Assembly: GCA_029449235.1 (NCBI GenBank)
Contig: JANATG010000003.1
Location: 558,001 to 622,000 of the forward strand
Direction of reading: 5' to 3'
Source of the DNA: Linnemannia schmuckeri
Lineage: Eukaryota; Mortierellomycota; Mortierellomycetes; Mortierellales; Mortierellaceae
Length of the DNA: 64,000 nt
Of this stretch, positions 23,380 to 35,075 are shown piece by piece. Within the stretch, counting starts at the first letter, position 1. Every line of letters starts with the position of its first letter. The translations under genes were made by a program, and so were the position numbers. The notes under the pieces are model-generated. The model saw nothing but the letters and a program-made list of their open reading frames with translations. It searched no databases and was not told where the DNA came from.

Positions 23380-26338
23380 TCAAAGCATTCGCAAAACTTT
23401 TCCCACACACTTGGTGCCTTCATGTCGGAATAGAACAGTTGTTCCCTCCCGCATAAAGACGACATCGTGACAGAACTGAAAGACGACCCGAGCTCGACTA
23501 CCCGTCTGTAGTTCTACTGGATCCTGATCCTTGTAATCTTCGTGAGCCTCGTTGTCGATAATATCACTCGTTTCCTGAGGCTGCAGGTGAGAGCTCGATC
23601 CAACTGAGGGCGGTTGTACTGACAGTTGTCTGAATGTTCGAACAGTGCTTATTGGAATCATTCCATGCTGGTTACTCTGCTGACGGTTCCGTTTCACTCT
23701 CGGCCGGAAGTGGTTATGATCGTCTTTTAGCAGATCTCGAGTAGGCAGGTTGCCCTGCCGGAACGAGCTCGACCTCGACACAGCAACCGATCCAGGCACA
23801 GACGATCCTGTTCCTGATCCATAGTCAGAACTGGGCGAGCTCGATCGTGCGCTATGAGTACTTTCGGCAATGCTGGCCCTGCTAGTTGGTCGTAATGGCT
23901 GCTCTGCTGTGGGTCCTAAGTCCTCGGTACTGTCCAATGCCGATGACGCCTCATCCTCCTGTCCTGGAGTTTGTAGCAGCTCAACACCGACTACCCTGGC
24001 GTTCTGGTGCACGGATCCACAGTGAATCATACCCTGGAAGCCGACGCCAAAGAGACCATCATGAGCCAGGACCTGAATGACAGCCTCGAAGGTTTGGCAG
24101 CAGGTTCCACGAGGGTCCGTATCACTCTCGAGCACAACCATACCCCGACGCACCTTCACCCGACTGAGTCCTGGTCCTTCAATGGCCAACGTTGCTGTCT
24201 GTCCCGACTCGATGGATCGCATGGACATCCGCTGGCGATGAATAGACTTGACAACCACAGGTATAAAGCTCCCATCACGATCGATTGGTCCAAGGTAGAG
24301 TCTCATACTGTTGGATGTCCGCACCAAGCCTCCTTGGTGATCCTCTGTAGACGACACCGCTTGTGTTGAAGAGTGCGTTGTTTCATTAGGCGCCCCTGCG
24401 ATGCTATGGATTTCTATCCTGCCTGTATGCAGAAAGCCCCCGACAACAGTGCCAATGTCTATCAATGATCAGAAACAAAAAATGACGTTAGAAGTTAGAC
24501 TACAACGCCACCAACTTTGTCGTTCATCACTAAATGAAACTGTTTCTCACCTGGTATGCTGTAAATCTCTTCGATCTGATAGCACGCTGGTTCCTGCGAG
24601 CCAACACTACCCTGGTTATCCAGACTAGGCTTTGGCAGCAAGAACAAGAACTTTTCCAGTAGGTTGACGTTCTCTCCGGTGACACTGGAGAGCAACAGGA
24701 TAGGAATCGCCACCGACTTGGTCTCATTGATAGCTCCGTCGTCGGAGAAGCGCTTCACAATGTTCTCCAGATCCTTCTCGTTGTGAACAATTACTGGTAT
24801 GGCCTTGGGTAGGATAGTCTCGCCATCGGGACCTGTGGTTACTCCAGCCTCGCCATTGACAGACGGTCCAGTAGTCCTGATCAGCCCCATCAATGCCGTC
24901 ACAGTCGCTCGAAGTTGATCACGGGTCGCAACATCCATCTTGGTGACGACCACAAAGGTAGGCAACCCCAGAGCAACAGAGAGCGCAAGGTGTTCTCGAG
25001 TCATCTCATTCACCCCGCCTACTCGAGAGTCCACCACGAGACAAGCATAGTCCGGTGCATGACCTGTTAGTCCTGAAATGGTAGTTTTGAGAAAGCGCGG
25101 GTGTCCACAGGTATCGAGGAGTGTTACCACTTTGGCGGAGGACTCGCAAACTTCTTGCCAACTGGAGATGTTGGTCGTGTTGTAGTTGACAGTCTCTCCT
25201 CTGGCAGTAAATCCAATGATCTCATGCGAGATGGAGGAGGTCCTTCCTGTACTAATCTCATGGCGATGTCGAAGCAAGTTTAGTCCTATATGCCGAAGAG
25301 GGTGCCGTGTTAAAGCCCATTTCTTATGGCCAAAGACATTGTATATTTTGTATATGTTGAACAGCATGAGTTGATCTTGTCGAATACATACGTGCTTTTC
25401 CTCTGCCGTTGTCGGCAATCCCATGTGCCAGCCGTCCCAAAAGAGTCGATTTTCCAGCATCCGGTCCTCCAATGAGCGCAACTCTGATCTCCAGAAAGTG
25501 GTGTTCCTCAGCCAAGCGAGAAGTCACCCGCGCCTCAACTACCAAGTACTCTGGGTCCGTCCGTGGAGATCCAATGTTGGGAGAAAGGCGCCTCCGAACG
25601 ACTCCTGATGTGCCGGATCCATCCGTTGTTGATGGAGTCTCCACCTGTTGTGTTGATTCAACAGAGACCCGGCGGAGGATCGTGACATCTGCCTTTAAGA
25701 AATCAGCCATCCGTTGCAGCGTCTGAAGCGATACTTCCATGTCCTGGGGCGATAATCCTACAAAGGAACCGTCGTCTGCGACACCAATCTCGTAGATCGC
25801 ACTTCCATGACCTTCCGATAGCCTATATTTCAATGCAAGAGGATGCAGCTCAATAATGAGTTTACAATTGCCTTATTCTTATGAACCCCGTTCAGTGCTC
25901 CCTTGTAGCAAATAGGCAACATACCGCCATTTTAGTTGCGTCACCAAGTGTTCGAACCGGTCTGGTGCAGTGGCAATCAGTTTCAACTATTCAGTCGTTA
26001 AATTAAATAGTGTGAAGGGACGTTAAATTCCATGCGCTCAGTGTGCAAAAGTCGTTGGATGGTTTTTTTGTTGCTGCAGGGTGTTGAAGGAGAAGGAGAT
26101 AAGAATGGAGGGCGCGTAATTAAAGCAGTCTGGGCGGAGCTGCAGGCTGACGGAGGGACAACGAGTGGTTCTATTGGGAATATGACTTATTTGTAAGTGT
26201 GCGAGAGGTTGTATAGTTGTCTGTCTATACCTTGTACTCGATGTTGCCTTCAATGTCGACCTCTGGAGGCAATGAGCCTTGGTGGTTAATCCATGGTGAG
26301 AGCTCGACAGGACTAGAGGGCAGCTGGAAGGCAGCCAT
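23380..26338 (-). CDS. GTPBP1: GTPBP1/GTPBP2-like translational-type GTPase
   Basis: GTPase of the GP-1 branch of EF-Tu-like proteins, linked in animals to mRNA surveillance and stalled ribosomes; the cytosolic role here is inferred. Five exons: 26338-26231, 25986-25925, 25822-25392, 25285-24551 and 24458-23380, giving 804 aa. Splicing restores the family block IEYKLKL...QLKWRL and the SIP(D)IGTVVGG domain II start. G1 is GGPDAGKST (about residue 175), G3 DTCGH (about 258), G4 TKMD (about 315), and a G5-like SSVTG follows. Domain II is followed by a Ser/Gln-rich insertion of roughly 150 residues before the last beta domain (SRARVVFQF to the end), which is unusual. A minus-strand TATAAA lies at 26703-26698. 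The gene is divergent from RPL24 with 1.1 kb between them. Confidence 0.9.
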
Positions 26339-27449
26339 GCTCTGTTGAGGGTGCAAGTGAGTGTTTTGCGATGTGGAATGAGCAAAGTGTGAGGTGAATG
26401 CTGTGGCAGTTGCAGTGGTGTCAGGAATAGCCTGGCAGGGCTAGCAGTGTTGAGAATAAGCAGGTAATAGACTTAATGACTGTAATAGTGGTAAAGAAGT
26501 GGTCGTTGGGAGTCGAAGGGAGGAGGAGAGTGAGGGTGAAGCAAGATCTGTTGGGCCACTCATTGGGTTGCGTCAGAAGGGAATGAGCAAAGAGTTAAGA
26601 AATAGAAAACGAGAGATACACGCTCAAAAAGATAAAAGGGCGAGATCTTGCGTGGAACTGAAGAAATAAAACTGTAACGGGGGTGGCTCACCCTTCCTTT
26701 ATATCTTTTTTTTTTTTATTCTTCGCTGGGACTCACAAGTGTATCGATCTTTCAAGCAAGTTCTTGCTCCAATGAACACAAGCGCAACAAAGACACTCTC
26801 ATCAATCTACTGCCCGCCTCGTTTTTTCACGGCCCTTGCAACTGAATGACTGACTGCGGCTCAACCCCCGCTGACTCATATTACCTACAACCCTGACCTT
26901 GCCCGTGCGAAGGAAGAGATAAGTAGCGAGAGTCAGCGGAGGCGCTGCCTTTTTTCTTTTCATTTCACATTCTTTTGTGTTCTTTGGGAACCAACTGGTT
27001 TTGTTAGTGAGAACGTTTACTGTCGTCTTTGTCGATATGGATGTTGAGTAGTTGTGTGTACGATCTTTGTGGTGCAGAGAAGGGTGGAGGTGAAATTTGC
27101 GACAAAAGAATATCCGGCTCAACTGGTCGATGGGTGGGGGCGTTATTACTCTCTGTTCCTGCAGCCTGTTCTTAGAGTATTTTAGGCCGTGGCAAGCATG
27201 GGTTGTTTACGAAGCAATAGGGACAAGAGGAGCACACCTTGTAAAGGATATCGTGAAAACGAGTTGTATGTGATGTGAATGTTGAAGCTGCGCGTAATGT
27301 AAGAAATGAGTTTCAGCCACCCAATGGGAAGGATCGGTCGATCCAGGTGTGTCTGTCTGTGTGTGTAAGTCACTGGCAGAGTGAGTGCATAGAAATGACT
27401 GGCGGGACTGGTGATTTTTTGATCCTCCTTTTTTCTTAAAACTACCAAA
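26339..27449. other. Divergent intergenic region between GTPase gene and RPL24
   Basis: Shared 5' region of two oppositely oriented housekeeping-type genes. It contains a minus-strand TATAAA (26698-26703) beside a T11 tract. No extra gene seen. GT-rich sequence near 27350-27365 precedes the RPL24 start. Confidence 0.5.
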
Positions 27450-29033
27450 ATGAAGTATGGAAAAGAAAGAGCGAGCCCGGCGGGGTCTACAGCATAGAGA
27501 CATCCATGGCATGTCGAACCATACATCCATCCATCGATCAACCAACCACATTTATCGACAGCACAGAACGCAACATCCCGTATCCACCATCCTCATCGAT
27601 GTATCGACCTAGCGATTGCCTCGGGACATGCCATTTTCACTCTTGCGGAAACTACTTAGTCGGAATCGACACCATCATCAAATAACACACAGCAACAACG
27701 CTTAACAAACCTGACCAGGAAACGAACACTACATCCCGAAAATACGCCGCAGGAAGATTTGATTACCGAAAAGCTGACTCGTTAGAGAGAACCGGGTTGT
27801 AGACCCATAGACCTTTGTCTGCGACACTACATACATCTGACTCTCCAGCAGGGCAAACCCGAAAACGAATGGCAGTATAACAGGAAGACACGCTTGCGAC
27901 TCGATGGTACACACCTGCCGTCTCTTTTCTTGCAACAGACACAGTTTACGGACACGGGAACAAAGGCGCTCAAAGTCTTTATCTGATGAACATCTAAGGG
28001 GAACCTTTGATTCCAACGGATGCAAGACCTAAGGGAGATAAACAAGTCGGGAACAGGGGATCCCATCAACCATCCTATTGCAAAGTGATAGTGTGAACCT
28101 CATTGCTCACCAATCTCTTTTTTTCTTTTCTGTCGTTTCCTTCTTTGACCATCAGGATTGAGATTTGCGCCTTTTCTGGAGCCAAGATCTACCCCGGCAA
28201 GGGCAAGATCTACGTCCGTGTCGACAACAGAGTACGTTTTTTATCCCAGAGCAATATCTAACGAGCAACTGAGCCATAGTACAGGACTATCAGCGTCAAT
28301 ATTAGCAAGAGACATCGATGACCCTTCTTCAGCTCGTTTCCAGCAGAGCAGTATTACCTGGAGAGACAATACTTGGACCACCGAGTTGGCTTTTTAATTG
28401 ACAAAAAGCACGACGGACGAACGACGTTACGACAAATAGAATATTGATCTAATCATGGAACAGATTGGTTGCCACCAAATCTTAAGGACAGCTCCAACAC
28501 ACTCGACAGTCGGCTAGAAACAAAAAGACATTGGATAAGAAGCAACAGGGTGATATGGCAAAACCATTTTTCATTTAACGGGAATCATCACTAATAACAC
28601 GGACCACTTTCAACTTTCCCTGCATCAATCAAAATAGTCCTTCCGTTTCGTCAACGGTAAGGCCGAGTCCCTTTTCTTGCAGCGCAAGAACCCCCGTAAG
28701 ATCTCCTGGACCGTTCTCTTCCGTCGCATGCACAAGAAGGGTATCTCTGAGGAGATCACCAAGAAGCGCACTCGCCGTACCGTCAAGCACCAGCGTGCCG
28801 TCGTCGGTGCTTCCTGGGAGGCCATCCGCGCCAAGCGCAACCAGAAGCCCGAGGTCCGTGCTGCTGCCCGTGCCGCCGCTCTCCGTGACGGCAAGGAGAA
28901 GAAGAAGGCTGCTGATGCCACCAAGAAGTCTGAGAAGGCCAAGAACGCCTCCGCTGCTGCCCGTGGCCAGCCCAAGGTCTCCAAGCAGGGTGCCAAGGGT
29001 GCCAAGGTCGCCATTGCCAACACCTCCCGTTAA
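27450..29033 (+). CDS. RPL24: 60S ribosomal protein L24 (eL24)
   Basis: Component of the large ribosomal subunit at the intersubunit face. Exon 2 (28156-28231) encodes IEICAFSGAKIYPGKG and the VRVDNR end of the L24e N-terminal fold. Exon 3 (28638-29033) encodes SFRFVNGKAESLF, then RKNPRKISWTVLFRR and the basic Ala/Lys-rich tail ending at TAA 29031. Exon 2 has no ATG; it needs two bases plus the start. The only fitting upstream exon I found is ATGAA at 27450-27454, followed by a GTATGG donor, which yields the family N-terminus M-K-I-E. That gives a 701-nt first intron and 158 aa, normal for fungal eL24. The second intron is 28232-28637 (406 nt, GTACGT donor). AATAAA is at 29072-29077. The exon 1 assignment is inference; exons 2 and 3 are certain. 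Confidence 0.9.
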
Positions 29034-32001
29034 ATTGTCTCCTTTTTTTTTGTCGAGTGTGTTTTTTTAAAAATAAATACCTCCCTGCAAGAAAAAAGTT
29101 GCTCCTACGGTTGTTAGTGGCAATCTATCTTCCTCATCCTTGTCTACATTGCAGTGTGTATGTTGTGGCTGTTATGAAAGAAGCATTATGTTACACCTCG
29201 GCGATCTTGGTCCATGCTCAATGAAATCAAAAAAGCAGGGTTATTACGGTTAAGACGTGTGAGCACCCACAGCAAGAGTGGGTTACGAGAAAACGTGAGA
29301 AGTCACCGATTGTGAGGAACAAAAAATGACTTCCCACTTTCCCATTAACGTTTACTATCATCAATCGACACCACCAATGTTACAAAAAAACTCCTCAAGA
29401 TCCAAGATGAACCAAAATGTCATCCTTGTTTTGGTTTTTAGTCCTTTTATTTATCACTGCTTTCCTTTTAACAAGTCGGATCGCTCACCACTTTTTGGAC
29501 AATGAATGAGCAACAAAGAGGAGGTTTAGATCATTCTAGAGAACCACTTTACGCACACTGCAATCCATTGGATTCTTTTATTTTTCGGAGTGTCGCGTGC
29601 GATTGTTTAATTTTTGCTTTGCATGGGATTACCGTGGGGGTTGAGCTGAGGACATACCATGGTTACATGGAATAAGGACATGGGCGTTACCCAGATCTCC
29701 CACTTTATCTCTTGTGCGTCTGCATACGTGAAAATGTCTGTCTGGCTTCCAAATCGACTCAGGCACAAAAAACCAACCTCGATTACCTCTCTCTTACACC
29801 CCCGCTTCTGCACAACAAACAGCCACTGTTAGCCCTCTTTCTCCAGGCTCACTTCCCTCCGCCCTGTCGGCTTCCTTCCCTGTATTCTCACCCTCACCTT
29901 TCGCCGTTCTGCTTTACTGTTAAAATCGAACGTTCTTTTGCCGTCGTCTCAGGACTGCAAAATGGACAGGTACTGGCAGAAACGACATGGTTGGTGTTAA
30001 GATCGTTACTTCACGTTCTTTTCCTGGCCTTACCTCTACGTACTGTCTTACAAACTCGCTGAAGACAAAACACTAAATCACACCGCACCTTGTTATCCGC
30101 TTTGAGATAGACGTCTACTCTGTTGAGGCGTAAGCGACAGCCCTTCGCCCCCATTTTGTCCTTTCTTGTCAGTTTGTCACCGAAAGGCGCTCATCGTCAT
30201 TTTCTGTGCCACGTTCAGCTTACATACTCGCTTATTTCTCTTTCTTTTTTGTTCACTTTAAGACAGGCGGACATAATAGTTTCTATACCCGGGGTTCAGG
30301 AACCACGAACCGTATCATTTTTTCATCCTGATCCGCACATAATGAAAAGGTGCTGGTTGAGATCCCCTTCCTCTTTCTACTCCTTTTGTTGGCCAGTGAT
30401 CATGACGCATCTTTAACAATCAAATCCAACCATTACCGAGAAAGCAATACCTTTTTCCTTAGATAAGACTGATCCAGTTGACTGTGTTAGAAAACACAAC
30501 AGCATGGATTTATGTGTGTGTTTGTGTCTTTGCATGGGTGGCCGGGAACGCTAAGAAGGTTAGCAAGTTGGGGTGTTGGCAGAAATATCTGTTTGCGTGA
30601 GTGGAGGTACCTGCGTCCTCTATCTAGAACGACAAACAATACTCCGTGCGATTGAGCTTCTCTTTCGTTGTTCACTAATTCTCCAAGTTGGCCATAGAAA
30701 GAACAAACTCTTTCATTATCGGTGAGTATTGTTTGTTTGATTGTGTGATCGTTCTGAACCGGATTATCTTTGTATGTTCATTTACTCTCTTTTGTATCTG
30801 TTTTACGTTTTTGGTTGTCGAGTGGTCGATGTGCCGTGGGAGTGAAATAAACAAATGGCGCTGTGCCTGATCGTCGGGGATATGCAGAGCAAATCGGATC
30901 TCTTACCAACGAGGACCGATAAAAAAAGAGTGAGCCTGTTCTTTTTTTCTCCTTTTCATTCCTTTTTTTCCGCTGATGGAGGACAAAAGGCGATGCAAAG
31001 AAAAGGTTTTTTGTCCAGAACGATTCCCTCGACTCCCTCTAACGCTCCATTCTTTCTCCAGTCTTTTCACTCTTCATCTATCTAGTTATCGAGTCTTGAA
31101 ATTCCAGGGTCCCAATTAAACGACGACCAAGTGGATAACCAGTACGTTCTGGCCTCGGCTTTTCCTTCTAAGGAAGACAAATGATGTAAAAATGCACCCA
31201 CCCACTATCATCGAAAGAGGATCCGTCCTTTTGATACCCCACGATGAAGGCTGTATCTTTATCTCTTTTCTCTTTTTCTGTGGAAGAAAGATCCACTTTT
31301 GGTTTCATACCGATAGTAAGATCCATGGTACTTTTCAACAAAGAAGGTGCCCTTTTTTGTCGTCGGTATCATGTTTGGATTGGATGATGTACGTTTCATT
31401 TGCCATGCGCCTTCAATCAAAAGTCGAAAGAAAGGTTCCCATTGCTGTCGTTTCTCCTCCTTCTTCCTCTGTTACTGACTAATCATAATCAAGTGAGGAC
31501 AAAGATGCATACATACCTGTTTCGACTTCGCAGATATGGTGAGACTCTCACCCCAGTTTTTCTTCGATAGCTTTTCTTATTCTTGTATGTGTCCTTTTCC
31601 CTCTTTCCCCCAGAGACAATAAAGAAAAGATGGGCAAAGAGGGGAGGTGGAACATGGTGAATGGACGGTCGACTTCTTTTATTTCTTCTAACCCTATTGG
31701 CATTGAAAAGAACATCCAGAAACTGAAGCTATTGAAGGGAAGAAAAGTAGGGCTCATTTTCCCTAGTATATCACCAAAGACCCCTCAGGAACATTTTAGA
31801 GCTGAAACCAACGGCCAACACACGATGATTGGTAGAGCCTAATCTCCTCTTCCCTTCTTTCAATATGGAACCCAGCAAAGCAAAAGGAGGCAACCAGACT
31901 GCTACAGAGTACTTCTCCAGAAGAAGCACCAAGCGTGTGCCTTGCCCTGCCCAACCCATTTCCATCGAGCGGATCTATTTCCCTCGTGCAGAGCAGGGCT
32001 G

Positions 32002-32029
32002 TTCCACTTCCACTTCCACTTCCACTTCC
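32002..32029 (+). repeat. (TTCCAC)n hexanucleotide repeat
   Basis: Nearly five perfect TTCCAC units about 190 bp upstream of the POT copy 4 TATA box. Confidence 0.8.
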
Positions 32030-32214
32030 GTGGACGATCTCGCCCTCTTTCCTCCTTGGCCGTTCAAACTTGTTTTCCGTTGTTACTATTTGTCCCTTGT
32101 ACACAATTCTCTTCCCCGCCAAGTAGACATTTTTTGACTTTTGAATTGACTCCGATCTGGTGTCGCCCTGAGATCGCATCCCACAAGCGTGTCTTCTCAT
32201 CCCTACTTCTTTCT

Positions 32215-32221
32215 TATAAAA
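32215..32221 (+). promoter_or_regulatory. TATA box, POT copy 4
   Basis: TATAAAA, 179 bp before the ATG. It is followed by GCCCTTGCCGCCCACCC, closely similar to the sequence after the PHO84 TATA box, and then by CTTTAGTGAAAACTC (about 32249-32263), matching the initiator-like element of the other POT copies. Confidence 0.65.
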
Positions 32222-32393
32222 GCCCTTGCCGCCCACCCTGGTTTTACTCTTTAGTGAAAACTCTTCCCTCCTTTCCTTTCTCCTATCCTCACTCTTCCCT
32301 TTTTCTTTCTTTCTCTTTTTCCATCCTTCCTTCCCCTCTCTCCTTCCCCCTTCCTTCCTTCCCTTCTTACCCTAATATTCTTCATAATCCATC

Positions 32394-34224
32394 ATGGCTG
32401 AGAAGCGCGATCTCCAAGAGTCCATCCCCATGGCCGAGGACAAGGTCGAGGTCTCCCCCATGGACCTGTTGACCGACCATGAGAAGGAGCTCCTCGAGCT
32501 CGAGGCCCGTCTCAACGCCGAGTTGGACGCCAAGTTGATGGCCAACCCTAACAAGATGCCCAAGGCCTGTTACTTCATCTTGCCCAACGAGTTTGGTGAG
32601 CGTTTCTGCTACTATGGTGTTCAGCCCAATTTGAACAAGTACTTCCAGCTCATCACCGGAATGAACCCTACCAACGCCAAGGTCTACTCGACTGCCTTTA
32701 CTATGTTGGCTTACTTCTTCCCCTTGATCGGTGCTGCTTTGTCTGATTCCTTCCTTGGCAAATGGTAAGTTCATCTTTTTTTATCTTGTCGATCAGTCGA
32801 TCAGTGGTCTGATCATTTCTTGCCACCAAAATGTGATTTTCCGCCACCAATATTCATATCCTTTTCTCCCTTGCCAACTCTACAGGTGGACCATCATTGG
32901 TTTCTCGACTGTCTACTTGATCGGTATGATCATGGTCACCGTCTTCGCCATCCCCAACTTGATCGGACCCATCGGTCAGGTCTCCAACTTCTTGACCTTC
33001 CTCCCCATGCTCGTCATCGCCATCGGTACCGGTGGTATCAAGCCCTGTGTCTCTTCTCACGGTGGTGACCAGTACCTCCCCTCCCAGGAGACTGGAAAGG
33101 ATCTCTTCTTCAACATCTTCTACGTTTCCATCAACGTCGGCGCCCTCTTGACCCAGTTTATCGTCCCCAAGATGACCGAACTCAAGTGTTACGGTCAGGA
33201 CACTTGCTACGCTGGTGCCTTCTTGCTCCCCACAGTCGTCTTTGCCCTTGCCTTTGCCATCTTTTGTGCCGGCCACAAGTTCTACCGTATCGTTCCCCCA
33301 CTGGGTGAGTTCTTACCCCTCAAGGCTGTCCAGGCTTCCATCCTCGCCGCCCGTCGCCACCGCGCCGCCAGCCCTCAGGAGCGCGCTGCTAAGGGCCACT
33401 GGTTGAACTTTGCCGAGGCCGAGTACGGTGGTGTTTTCATTGAGGAGGTCCGCGATTTCGGTCTTGTCCTCGTCCCCGTTGTTATTCCTTTCGCTTTCTG
33501 CTGGATGCTGTACAACCAAAACTCGAACGAGTGGGCCAACCAATACTATCTCATGTCAGGTGCCATCTTTGGCGGCAAAGACGAAACAGCCTCGTACGTC
33601 CAGGGAGCCATGTTCGGTAACGTCAACACCATCCTCATTATTCTCTGGGTCCCCTTCCTGACCACATTCGTCTACCCCTTCTGCACCAAGCGCGGCTGGA
33701 ACTTCAGCCCCCAGCGCCGTATGGGTCTCGGTTTCTTGGTCGTCGTCATCTCCTTCGCCGTCTCTGCCGCCCTCGCCCCCTCAGTCGAGAAGGCCTACCT
33801 CTCCTCGGGCCGCCTGATGAAGGATGCCGCAAAGTACGATGGGAGATACTGCGAGAAGTGCTTCTCTGCCTGGTGGCAGTTGCCCCAATGGATCCTTCTC
33901 TCCCTTGGCGAGGCCCTCTTCTCCCCCACCGGTGTCCAGTTCACCTACATCGAGGCCGGTCGTCAGTTCCGCGCTGTCTCGACCTCCTTCTGGTTGTTGG
34001 CTACTTCCTTCGGCTCGATCTTGATTATGATCTTTGAGCCTGTCTTTGCGAGCTATGACCTATCGAGCGGCAACAAGGGCTGGGCCTACTCTGGCATTGG
34101 TCTTTTCGGTTTCTTATTGTACTGCGTGACCTCGTACTACTATGTCCCTCGCAAGATTCGTCCCTCGATCAACGAGGCTGCTCGCTTGGCCAAGCAGGCC
34201 GAGTACGCCATTACCTCGTACTAA
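32394..34224 (+). CDS. PTR2: POT-family proton/oligopeptide symporter, copy 4
   Basis: Peptide/proton symporter. Exon 1 is 32394-32764, intron 32765-32885 (121 nt, GTAAGT donor, CTACAG acceptor), exon 2 32886-34224; 569 aa. It carries ExxER in TM1, PTR2 signature 1 split by the intron at the same Trp codon, and signature 2 (FNIFYVSINVGAL). It groups with copy 3 by the PIGQV loop and the C-terminus (YAITSY) but is on the opposite strand about 16 kb away, so an inversion or dispersed duplication moved one of them. A 128-bp tract (33907-34034) is identical to copy 2. C-ending codons dominate, as in highly expressed genes. AATAAA is at 34297-34302. Confidence 0.95.
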
Positions 34225-35075
34225 AGACACCACTGCAGTCATTTACTCTACACTCGTCCACCTATCTATCACTTGTACCATAATATTCTCATAGAAAATA
34301 AATCAATAATACTCCAAAAAATCTTCGTGGTCTTTGGTAATGTGGTTGAATGCAGGGGTCCTTTGGTCTAGTTCGTGTTCTTGAATGCCGTCAGATCTTG
34401 TGCCACAGCAAAGGGAGAGAGAGTCAAGAGTCGGATTTGTCAGATGCAGGCAGGATGCACCCCTCTATAGCCTCCAGAGTTAAGTCGCAGTAGTCCGACT
34501 GAACGTCTAAGATACAGCAGCAGACCAATTGGTCCTATGAAGACGTCTGCGCTGTTAGTAAGGTCCCTGAAATTATGATACCTCTCCCAAAAATGAGAGC
34601 GACGTTTGTTTGTGTGCCCTTTGAGGATATTGGATGGGTGACAAACGGCCGGCTAATTCACGAAAGACCTGTGGTTAACTTGAGTCCAAATATGGGAACC
34701 AATTGGTGTGCATTAGTCACTTCTGCGAAGCACCAGTTGGACACCCTTCTCTTCCTTCTTTTCTTGTCTTCTTTTCCTTCTCTTAGTTTTTTTTCCCCCT
34801 CTTTCTTCGACTCCAACTTCATTTCTTCCCTATTCTCAGCTGTCCCTTTCCCTCCACCTTCCGCCACCTCCTCTTTTTCTTTGGCATTCTCGTCAATTGC
34901 ATTCACATTCGCGACCGCCTCTTGACCAGTTTTTGCATTTCGTCTCGCCTTCCTTCTTCCTTGTTATTCATTCCAGCCGAACTTACTCTGTCATTCATAC
35001 ACCCTTGACAGTTCACTCATATATAACCAAAAGCAACAACAACCACTACACTACACTACATTACAGTAAACAACG
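34225..35075. other. Intergenic; promoter of gamma-glutamyltranspeptidase
   Basis: POT copy 4 3' UTR at the left. T/C-rich sequence from 34740 to 34980, then CATATATAACC near 35016 as a possible TATA element, and a C/A-rich leader to the ATG at 35076. Confidence 0.5.

Larger units (their letters stand above)
29034..32393. other. Intergenic, 3.4 kb, no gene seen; promoter of POT copy 4 at right
   Basis: RPL24 3' UTR and AATAAA at the left. The middle has no frame with coding character on either strand. A short TTCCAC tandem repeat lies at 32002-32029. The right end carries the TATA box (32215) and the C/T-rich leader of POT copy 4. Confidence 0.5.

Noticed and set aside
27984..27989. snoRNA in the RPL24 first intron (TGATGA C-box-like)
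   Set aside because: No properly spaced CTGA D box or terminal stem could be found.
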